NCBI GenBank assembly: GCA_029864225.1
Contig: JAOTTU010000017.1
Location: 1 to 19,766 of the forward strand
DNA: 19,766 bases
Direction of reading: 5' to 3'
From: Gammaproteobacteria bacterium
GTDB taxonomy: Bacteria; Pseudomonadota; Gammaproteobacteria; UBA9214
Shown: one piece after another, positions 1-7,100 of the stretch
How positions within the stretch are numbered: the stretch's first letter is position 1
Layout: each line of letters starts with the position of its first letter
The notes under the pieces: generated by a model
What the model was told of the DNA's origin: nothing
The model's database searches: none
What the model saw: only the letters and a program-made list of their open reading frames with translations
Made by a program: the position numbers and the translations under genes

Positions 1-139
1 AACCGGCACCCCTGCCCGGAACTTGCGCATTTGCCAAGCAGTTGAAATAAAGAGCAATTAATAAATTCTGTCCGCGGCCTCAACCCCTGCATCGGGCTGC
101 CGATAGTATTCTTGAGCCTACTGCGGCAGGAGAAAATCC

Positions 140-325
140 ATGACCACCGTTTACGACATGGCAACCGGCAACATTCAGTCAGGACAGGATCAGGCGCATA
201 GCTGCACCGATCAAGATGCAACTGTATCTGAAATCGCGTTACAGCTGGCGCAGGATATCGAATGCGACATCGCGCAGGACACCGCATCCATTCATATCAT
301 CCGCGCCCTGCTCAACCAGGGCTGA
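140..325 (+). CDS. Small acidic hypothetical protein (61 aa)
   Basis: I do not recognise this family. The reading frame opens with ATG behind a good Shine-Dalgarno (GGCAGGAG, about 6 nt before the start) and encodes 61 residues rich in Asp, Glu, Gln and Ala. There are two cysteines (in HSCTD and IECDI) and a predicted amphipathic helix near the C-terminus (SIHIIRALLNQG). There is no signal peptide and no membrane segment. The stop lies only 2 bp from the stop codon of the convergent ABC permease gene, with no hairpin between them, so the two transcripts probably overlap. The upstream 139 bp is AT-richer around 43-73, but no clean -35/-10 pair is visible. It is judged a real gene from the ribosome binding site and the clean fit between neighbours. 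No function can be proposed. Confidence 0.55.
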   Translation: MTTVYDMATGNIQSGQDQAHSCTDQDATVSEIALQLAQDIECDIAQDTASIHIIRALLNQG

Positions 326-327
326 TA

Positions 328-1122
328 CTACTCCCCGATCCGCAGTAACAGCCCGCGACGCCGGGCGCTGTCGAATGCCTTGAGGAATATCCCGGCGCCC
401 AACATCAACAGCAGACTATTCAGCATCACGGCCTGGATCATATGATCGGTCCTGAACACCTGGTCGAACATCACGGCACGCATGCCTTCGAAGACATGGC
501 TTGAGGGTAGTGCCCAGGCCACCGCCTGCAACCAGTCGGGAAGCACCGAGACCGGATAGTAAATCCCGCTCAGCGGCGCAATGGCAAAGATCGAAACCCA
601 GGCAAAGCTCTCCGCACCCAGCCCATAGCGCAGTACCAACCCGGATACCAGCAGGCCGATGGCCCAGCCCATTACCAGCAGGTTGGTAAAAAATCCCAGC
701 AGCGGCAGGCCCAGTCCGAAGATCGAGTAATCGAACAGCGGGATCGCCAGCAGGGCGGCCCCGCCAACACCCGCCAGGGTGCGGATCAGGCTGATCAGCA
801 GCAGCGCACTGACCAGCTCCCAGGGCCGCAGCGGACTGGCGAACAGATAGCCAAGGTTCCTGGAATACATTTCCTCGAAGAAGGCCAGCGACACGCCCAG
901 ATGTCCGCGGAACATTACGTCCCACAACATCACGGCGGCCAGCAGCACACCGGAGGCCTGCATCAGCCAGGTGCTGTTGGTGACAAAGAACTTTGTAATG
1001 AATCCCCACAGGACCAGCTGTACGGCCGGCCAGTAGAACAGTTCGAGGATACGCGGCCAGGAACCCCTCACCAGGTAGGTATAACGCAGCACCATGGCAT
1101 GGATACGCCTCAGGGCATTCAT
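328..1122 (-). CDS. ABC-2 type transporter permease
   Basis: This is a 264-residue integral membrane protein with about six hydrophobic segments. It resembles the ABC2_membrane family (NodJ/DrrB-like exporters), with the typical N-terminal cytoplasmic stretch before the first helix (ILELFYWPAVQLVLWGF). It also has the conserved motif region around SFAWVSIFAIAPLSGIYYPVSVLP, where this family has the Pro-rich re-entrant loop before the last helices. Its ATG overlaps the stop of the ATPase gene (ATGA, 4 bp), which indicates translational coupling. It would form the membrane channel of an exporter energised by that ATPase. The substrate (lipid, polysaccharide or drug-like) cannot be read from the sequence. 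It is the last gene of the five-gene minus-strand operon and ends 2 bp from the convergent small ORF. Confidence 0.9.
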   Translation of the reverse strand: MNALRRIHAMVLRYTYLVRGSWPRILELFYWPAVQLVLWGFITKFFVTNSTWLMQASGVLLAAVMLWDVMFRGHLGVSLAFFEEMYSRNLGYLFASPLRPWELVSALLLISLIRTLAGVGGAALLAIPLFDYSIFGLGLPLLGFFTNLLVMGWAIGLLVSGLVLRYGLGAESFAWVSIFAIAPLSGIYYPVSVLPDWLQAVAWALPSSHVFEGMRAVMFDQVFRTDHMIQAVMLNSLLLMLGAGIFLKAFDSARRRGLLLRIGE

Positions 1123-1862
1123 GACGGCCCCTTCTCGGGTGCGCGCGCCACGTCGATAAACACCTCTTCCAGGGTCTCCCGGCCATAACGCTGCAATAGG
1201 GCCGCGGGCGAACCCCGATCGACGATCTCGCCGCGGCGCAGGACGATCACGTCGTCACACATCCGCTCCACTTCCAGCATATTGTGGGAAGCCATCAGCA
1301 AGGTCGCCCCGCTCTCTTGCTGATAATCCTTCAGGAAACGGCGAATGGTATCGGCTGTATCGGGGTCCAGCGAGGCCGTCGGCTCATCCAGCAGCAACAC
1401 CTCCGGCCGGTTGAGTAGTGACTTGGCCAGCGCCACCCGGGTACGCTGCCCCGCCGACAGGGCCCCGTAGGGGCGCCCCATAAAGGATCCAATGTCCAGG
1501 TGGCCCGCCAGCGCGTCCAGCCGTTGCCTGACCTTCCTGACCCCGTACAGGCGCGCATAGACCGTGAGGTTCTCGCGTACCGAGAGACGCTGCGGCAGGT
1601 CCACGTAGGGGGAGGAGAAATTGATCCGTTCAAGCACCCGGTAACGCTGCTGCAGCATGTCCGTACCCAGCAGATAAACCCGGCCAGATGTCGGCAACAG
1701 CAGGCCCAGCAGCATGGACAGCAGCGTGGTCTTGCCGGCACCGTTACCACCGAGCAAGGCACACACCGAACCGCACTCGACACTGAAACTGACCCGGTTG
1801 ACTGCCAGCACCTCATCGAAGCGCTTGCTGACATCCACCACCTCGATCACCGGGTCATTCAT
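1119..1862 (-). CDS. ABC transporter ATP-binding protein (ABC-2 exporter)
   Basis: This 247-residue nucleotide-binding domain is complete: Walker A GGNGAGKTT (about 38-46), Q-loop region near FSSPYVDLPQ, signature LSAGQ (135-139), Walker B VLLLDEP (155-161), D-loop SLD and H-loop ASHN. Together with the permease it would make a dimeric ABC-2 exporter. The same frame is open for another 67 codons upstream to 2063, but that part overlaps the transporter gene before it. The ATG at 1862 (MNDPVIEV) is preceded by GGAGG at the right distance and begins exactly where ABC domains begin, so it was chosen. It starts 23 bp after the stop of the BASS-family gene, so it is co-transcribed with it. Confidence 0.93.
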   Translation of the reverse strand: MNDPVIEVVDVSKRFDEVLAVNRVSFSVECGSVCALLGGNGAGKTTLLSMLLGLLLPTSGRVYLLGTDMLQQRYRVLERINFSSPYVDLPQRLSVRENLTVYARLYGVRKVRQRLDALAGHLDIGSFMGRPYGALSAGQRTRVALAKSLLNRPEVLLLDEPTASLDPDTADTIRRFLKDYQQESGATLLMASHNMLEVERMCDDVIVLRRGEIVDRGSPAALLQRYGRETLEEVFIDVARAPEKGPS

Positions 1863-1885
1863 TGATGTCGCCCTCCGCCAGATCG

Positions 1886-2806
1886 TCAGCGGGTTGGCAG
1901 CAGGCGCCGCTGCCAGTAGCCGGCCAGGAAGGAGCCCGACAGGTTGTGCCAGATGCTGAACAACGCACCGGGCAAGGCGGCTGCCACCGAGAAGTACTTG
2001 ATCGCCAGCGCGACAGCAAGCCCCGAATTCTGCATCCCCACTTCGATGGACAGGGTCCGGCATTCGCGTTCATCACACCCGAACCAGCGGGCAATCCAGT
2101 AGCCGCCCAGCAGTCCGGTCAGGTTGTGCGCCATGATGGCCAAGGTCGTAGCGGTTGCAATATTCGCCAGCTGCTCGCGGTTCAGGGCCACAATAATGAC
2201 GATGATGATTACGATGGCCAGCACCGACAGCAGTGGAAATACGGAACGCACGGCGGCCAGCGGTTGGTGCAAGAAATGATTCAGCAGCACTCCGAGGGCC
2301 ACCGGCAAAAAAATGATCTTGAAGATACTGTAGATCATGTCTACGGCCGGCACCGGGACCGTCTGGCCTGCGTACAGCAAGGTCAGCAGCGGCGTGGCAA
2401 CAATGGCCAGCAACGTCGATACCGCCGTTAGGGTGATCGACAGCGCGACATCACCACGCGCCAGATAGCAGATGACATTGGAGGCCGTTCCGCCCGGACA
2501 GCAGCCTACCAGGATGAGGCCGGCCGCCAGTTGCGGCGGCAGGGCCAGGACGATCGCCAGCACCCAGGCGGCCAGTGGCATGACCAGGAACTGCAGCCCG
2601 ACACCCAGCAGCACCGGGAAGGGGCGCCGCAGCACCGTCAGAAAGTGGTAGCCGGTGAGCGTGATGCCCATCCCGAACATCACCAGGCCGAGCAGCGGCA
2701 CGATCGCGGGCTTTAGCGGGATAAACCACTCGGGTACCAGGTAGGCCAGCAGCGAACCGAGCAGGGCCCACAGGGGAAACAGCCGTGTCACCTGTGCGGC
2801 CAGCAT
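1886..2806 (-). CDS. Bile acid:sodium symporter (BASS/SBF) family transporter
   Basis: The 306-residue product has nine to ten hydrophobic helices and the two hallmark regions of the BASS/SBF fold. One is the first crossover motif GCCPGGTASNV (around residues 100-110). The other is the second crossover EVGMQNSGLA (around 245-255), which carries the Glu and Gln that coordinate Na+ in characterised members. Bacterial members take up or export organic anions such as bile-acid-like compounds, pantothenate or 2-keto acids together with sodium. The actual substrate here is unknown. The ATG shares one base with the stop of the preceding Rieske gene (TAATG), so the two are translationally coupled. 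It probably works with the upstream kinase and Rieske protein on the same organic-acid or sugar-derived compound (inference). Confidence 0.92.
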   Translation of the reverse strand: MLAAQVTRLFPLWALLGSLLAYLVPEWFIPLKPAIVPLLGLVMFGMGITLTGYHFLTVLRRPFPVLLGVGLQFLVMPLAAWVLAIVLALPPQLAAGLILVGCCPGGTASNVICYLARGDVALSITLTAVSTLLAIVATPLLTLLYAGQTVPVPAVDMIYSIFKIIFLPVALGVLLNHFLHQPLAAVRSVFPLLSVLAIVIIIVIIVALNREQLANIATATTLAIMAHNLTGLLGGYWIARWFGCDERECRTLSIEVGMQNSGLAVALAIKYFSVAAALPGALFSIWHNLSGSFLAGYWQRRLLPTR

Positions 2807-3186
2807 TAACCGCCCTGTCCAGCTGCACCACCCGCCCCGGGTCGGACAACGATCTCGCCGTTTTCAACGCTGGTGGGCACGGGCGTGAGGTGGTCACCCG
2901 CACAGGGGCCGGCCACGCAGAAACCGTCCTGGATATGGAACAGGGCGTCATGCGTGGCACACTGAATGTGGTCCTGTTCGAGATTAAGGAACTGGTCCGG
3001 CACCCAGTCCAGCGGACCACCGGTATGCGGGCACTGATTGAGATAACCGTAGGCCCGGTCACCCTGGCGCACGACAAAGACCTCCCCGGGACCATCGGGA
3101 AGTTCCACGGTCATTGACCTGCTGCCGGGGTCTGCGAGTTCATCGAGTCGGCAAACTATAAATTTTGCGTCTGTTACAGGGGCCAT
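2806..3186 (-). CDS. Rieske 2Fe-2S domain protein
   Basis: This is a 126-residue stand-alone Rieske protein. The cluster ligands are visible as C52-P-H54 in box one (CPHTGGPLDW) and C76-A-T-H79 in box two (CATH), with 21 residues between, followed by the usual HIQDGFCVAGPC segment. It has no TAT or Sec signal and no membrane anchor, so it is a soluble cytoplasmic ferredoxin-like protein. It resembles the NirD or dioxygenase-ferredoxin type rather than the bc1 Rieske subunit. Its ATG is 3 bp after the kinase stop and its own stop overlaps the transporter start, so it is embedded in the operon. No oxygenase or reductase partner is encoded in the window. A small electron carrier or a redox-sensing subunit are both possible. 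Confidence 0.92.
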   Translation of the reverse strand: MAPVTDAKFIVCRLDELADPGSRSMTVELPDGPGEVFVVRQGDRAYGYLNQCPHTGGPLDWVPDQFLNLEQDHIQCATHDALFHIQDGFCVAGPCAGDHLTPVPTSVENGEIVVRPGAGGAAGQGG

Positions 3187-3189
3187 TGC

Positions 3190-4068
3190 TCAGGAGTCTG
3201 CCTGGACCAGTCCGGCTAAACCGGTCTGACCACATTTTTTCCCGGCCAGTATACAGGCCTGCCTGAGCCGGGACGCTGCCTCGAGGCCGGCAAGGTAGCC
3301 GTGAATCACGGCGGCGTTGAAGGTGTCCCCGGCCCCCAGGGTGTCGACGACCCGGGACGGGGCTACCGCCGGCTGTTTGCGGAACCTGCCCATCCGGTCC
3401 AAAGCGACGGCGCCTCGCTCGCCCCAGGTGCAATACAGGTCCGCCTGCGGGCTGGAGCCGTGAACAAAGCGCAGCAGCTCTTCCGGGGAGTCATACCCGT
3501 GTGAGCGGGCGTAGTCGCGCGAAAACAGCAACACATCGACAAGACCGAACAGGGCCTCGATACCCGGGCGGGGCTTTTCGATTTCAAGCGAGCGGGGTAT
3601 CGACGGGAACCGGCTTTGCGACGAGCGCAACATCAGGCCCAGCTGCCCGATATTGCGGCCCTCGAAATGCAGCCAGTCGCAGGACTTCAGATCAAGCGAC
3701 TCGAAGTCGGCACAGGTATATTCCGGCAGGTCACGGTAGTGCACGATGGTACGCGAACCACTCTCGCTATTCACCAGAATGGATGATACCGGCATGCTGC
3801 CGCTATCGAGCATGCGGGAGGCAGTGGTGTCGATACCGCTGGATTCGAGGTCGTCGCGGACAAAGCGGCCTTCCGCCGTATCGACCAGCACCCCTGCCCA
3901 GCTGCAGGTGTGCCCCAGCTGACTCAGGACAACCAGGGTGTTCGCGACATTGCCACCGCGGCTGACGGTCCTGTCAATGCAGCGGACCTCATCATTCTCC
4001 TGCGGGTAACGATCCACTGCATGAATGATGTCCAGCGTTGCGTTGCCGATACCGAGAATTTGCGCCAT
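3190..4068 (-). CDS. PfkB-family sugar kinase, ketohexokinase-like
   Basis: The product has 292 residues, the length of ribokinase-fold kinases. The C-terminal PfkB signature DTLGAGDTFNA contains the catalytic base Asp248 and the anion hole. The N-terminal glycine motif is RGGNVAN. From memory, several blocks match animal fructokinase (ketohexokinase) more closely than bacterial ribokinase: RYPQENDEVRC, SGSRTIVHYRDLPE, FEGRN, SLEIEKPR and AGKKCGQTG. It probably phosphorylates a ketose or related sugar at the expense of ATP, although the acceptor is inferred. It is the first gene of the minus-strand operon. Upstream there is only a 69-bp gap to the giant gene, containing a TTGACA and a small hairpin. 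The next gene begins 3 bp after its stop. Confidence 0.9.
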   Translation of the reverse strand: MAQILGIGNATLDIIHAVDRYPQENDEVRCIDRTVSRGGNVANTLVVLSQLGHTCSWAGVLVDTAEGRFVRDDLESSGIDTTASRMLDSGSMPVSSILVNSESGSRTIVHYRDLPEYTCADFESLDLKSCDWLHFEGRNIGQLGLMLRSSQSRFPSIPRSLEIEKPRPGIEALFGLVDVLLFSRDYARSHGYDSPEELLRFVHGSSPQADLYCTWGERGAVALDRMGRFRKQPAVAPSRVVDTLGAGDTFNAAVIHGYLAGLEAASRLRQACILAGKKCGQTGLAGLVQADS

Positions 4069-4079
4069 GCCCGCAGACT

Positions 4080-4102
4080 ACGGCGCTGCACGCCGTTGTC
4101 AA
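4080..4102 (-). promoter_or_regulatory. Possible promoter/operator of the kinase operon
   Basis: On the minus strand a perfect TTGACA (4097-4102) is followed by a perfect 6-bp inverted repeat, ACGGCG-TGCAG-CGCCGT (4080-4096), that fills the spacer. The hexamer at a 16-bp spacing is TAGTCT (4075-4080), a poor -10, only 6 nt from the kinase ATG. A transcript from it would be almost leaderless. The site is recorded because the gap is too short for much else, but read-through from the giant gene is equally plausible. Confidence 0.25.
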
Positions 4103-4137
4103 CCAGGCAGGGAGGACGGCCGCGGCCGGGGCGGGGG

Positions 4138-7100
4138 TTACTTCACGCGCACTACGCGGAAGCCGAGATTATCGATGCGGGTATCCTGATTATAGTATCC
4201 GCGCTTGTTGCTGCGCAGACTGTCGACCGGGCTGGTGTAGCCCCCGCCACGGGCTACCCGCTGGGTGCACCCCGGCCTTTCCCTGGCGCTGCCATCCGCA
4301 GGGGCGCCCTGGTAACTCGGGTGATAGCAGTCCTCGGTCCACTCCTGCACGTTACCGGCGGTATCGTGCAGGCCCAGGCTGTTGGCCGGGAAACTCCCCA
4401 CGGGGGCTGAGCTGTTTCCATCCCATTCGCTGCCGCAATTGAAGCAGTTTGCCATGGTTGTGTTTGCGGCCGGACCCCACCAGTGGTCGGTTGTCGTGCC
4501 CGCACGCGCTGCGTATTCCCATTCCGCCTCGTTTGGCAGGCGGTACTGATGCCCGGTCTGCTTCGACAACCAGCGGGTATACGCACGTGCATCATTCCAG
4601 GTCACATTGATGACCGGACGGTCACCCCGGCCCCACTTTTCATCATGGGGGAGACGGCGCCCGGTTGCCCGTGCAAAGCGGTCATACTCGGCGAAGCTTA
4701 CCTCGTATTTGCCGATCGAAAACGAGGCCAGCTCGACCCGGTGCTGCGGTCGCTCCTCGAAAATCATTGAATTTCCCGCACTGCCCATCAGATAACTGCC
4801 TGCAGGCAGCTCCAGCATCAGCGGCCCGCGCCCGCCACCACCCAGTGCATCCCTGAACGAGCGCCTGGCCTTTGGCAACTCAACAACCGGCGGTTGTGCG
4901 GCCTTGTCGGCTGTCTGCGCCGGGGCCTTGGCAACGGCACTGCTGGCAGCGGGTCGCGCCTCGATGGCCGTGTTCGGCACCGGCTTGATCTCCTGCATGG
5001 CGGCATCGTCCCCCTGTTTTGCGGCGGAGTCAGGCCATTGCGGCAGACGAAATTCGGACCAGGCCGCTCGGGCCTTGTCCATGTTCACCAGGCCGAGGAA
5101 CTTCGCCATCGGGTCTTCCACGCTCAGCATGAGCCAGAATACCAGTCCGGCAATGCCGGCCACGCCGAGCCCCATCACGGCGCCCAGCCAGCGGCGCTTG
5201 CCCCCGTTACCTTCATCAACGACATATTTGAATTCAGCCTTCCCCCCGCTCCCGGCGGAAGCTCGCTGTCTTGCTGAGACTAGTTTTCCGTTGTCTTCCG
5301 GTGCGGAGGCAGCGGTCATTGCCTCTGCCGGATCAATCTTTTCCAGCTGCTGGAGCAGCCGGTCCCTGTGTTCGGTAACCTGTTCGAGCTCGGCCTCGGC
5401 CTCGGTGTGCCGGCGGACGGCGATTTCGATATTCATCCTGGCATCCTCGAGCTCTTCGCGCAGCCGTGTCGTGTCTGCATCCTCATGACCCTCACCCGGG
5501 CCTGCTGGTTGAGATGCCGTTGCTGATTTAGTACGCAGTGCGCTTATCCGTTTCTCAAGCGCCTGGCGGCTGCTCAGGGCCTCGTCACGCTCCTGTGTCA
5601 GCTGTTTCAGCTGTGTTTTGAGCCCGACAATTTCGGCTTTCGCGTGGGCCCGCTGCTCCCTCGCCACGTCCAGGTCGGAACTACTGCGCTCCCGCTCCTG
5701 CTCCAGTGACAGGGTCGCCTGCTCGCGCAGTTGCTCGAGCTCGGCCTGCAAAGCGGTCACCTGCTCATTGGACTGTCCCTGCTGCTCCAGTTCATGCCGG
5801 AGTCGCGTCCGCTCTTCCCTGCGCGCCTCTTCCCTGGCCTGCTCCAGGATTTCCGCCTGGCTGGCAAGCACGCCTTCATGTTTTCCGGCCACCTCGGCGA
5901 GTTGCTGCTTGAGTTCCTTCTGTCGTGCCGCCATTTCGGCGCGTTCCTCGGAGCGTGCGCGGCGCTCCTCGGCCAGCTCATTCCTCAAGCGCTCATCATT
6001 CTCCAGGGCCTCATCCTGCAAGCGCTGCAGGTCCTCGGCTGACTGTTCCAGTGTCTTGCCAAGACGTTCAATCTGCCCGTGCATCTCCCTTTCGAGATTA
6101 TTCTTGCTGTCCAGATCTCCACGCAGCTGCTGAATCGCCACCAGATGCTCCTGCTCCAGTGCCTTCACCTGTGCTTCATGCTGCAGCAGCACCTGCCGGC
6201 TTTCCTCCGATTGCTGTTTCGCCGCCTGCATCTGATCGAACAGCTCGTTGACAGTCTGTTCCTTGCGTTCAAGTTCCTGTTGCAAGGCATCGGCCCGGGC
6301 CATCTGTTCGCCAGCACCCTGCTCCACGCGGCGGGTACATTCCTGCTCACCGGCGAGGCGCTCATTCAGCACCTGGATCTCCTTATCAGCCGTATCCTTT
6401 AAAAAGGCGATGGAATCATTCAGCTGGTCTATTTCCTCCTGCCGGGCATTTAAATCGTGTTCCGCAGCGGATAGCTTATTCTCCAAATCGTCGCGTTCCG
6501 ATGCCAGCGCCTCAAGCTCGTCTGCGAGCTGCTCCTGTTCCTGCTGCATCTCGTCATGCTGTTGCTGCTGCTGTTCGATCCGGGCCTCACTTTCCTCCTT
6601 ATAACCCTGTAACGCAGCCTCCAGGCGTTGCTGCTCCATGCTGGCGACTTGCTGCGCCTGCTCCAGCTGTCCGCCAAGATCGGCAAGCTTTTGCTCGTAG
6701 ACTGTGATTTTTTCACTGGAGCGGTTGCGCTCCGACTCGTGTTCCTGCTGGAGTGATTGCAGCCGATCGAGCATCGCCTGCCTTTCGGCCTCCAGGCCCC
6801 GGGCACGCTCGATCACCTCCTGATGCTGAACCTTGAAGTGCTGATTTTCGCCCTGCTGGGACTCGATTTCCTGTTGCAGTTGCTGGATCCTTGCCTGGCC
6901 GGTGTCACTTTCAGACCGGCTGGCCTCGAGCTGCTCCTGGACCTCCTGGCGCTCGCGCTGCAGCACCTCGACCTGGTTCTCCAACTCCTGCCGGCCGGCA
7001 TTGGTGCGGTCGAGTGCCTCTGTCAGTTGCCGATTGCGCTCTTGCAGCCCCTCCGTCTCGGCGCTATGCCGTCTGCCCAGTTCGTCCAGTCGCTGCTGCA

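Noticed and set aside
1863..2063. N-terminal extension of the ABC ATPase
   Set aside because: The frame is open, but it overlaps the end of the symporter gene and adds sequence unrelated to ABC domains. The ATG at 1862 has a GGAGG.
4138..4830. Giant protein as a true sulfatase-activating enzyme
   Set aside because: The catalytic cysteine pair expected after the RGGSW-type motif is absent and no sulfatase gene is nearby.
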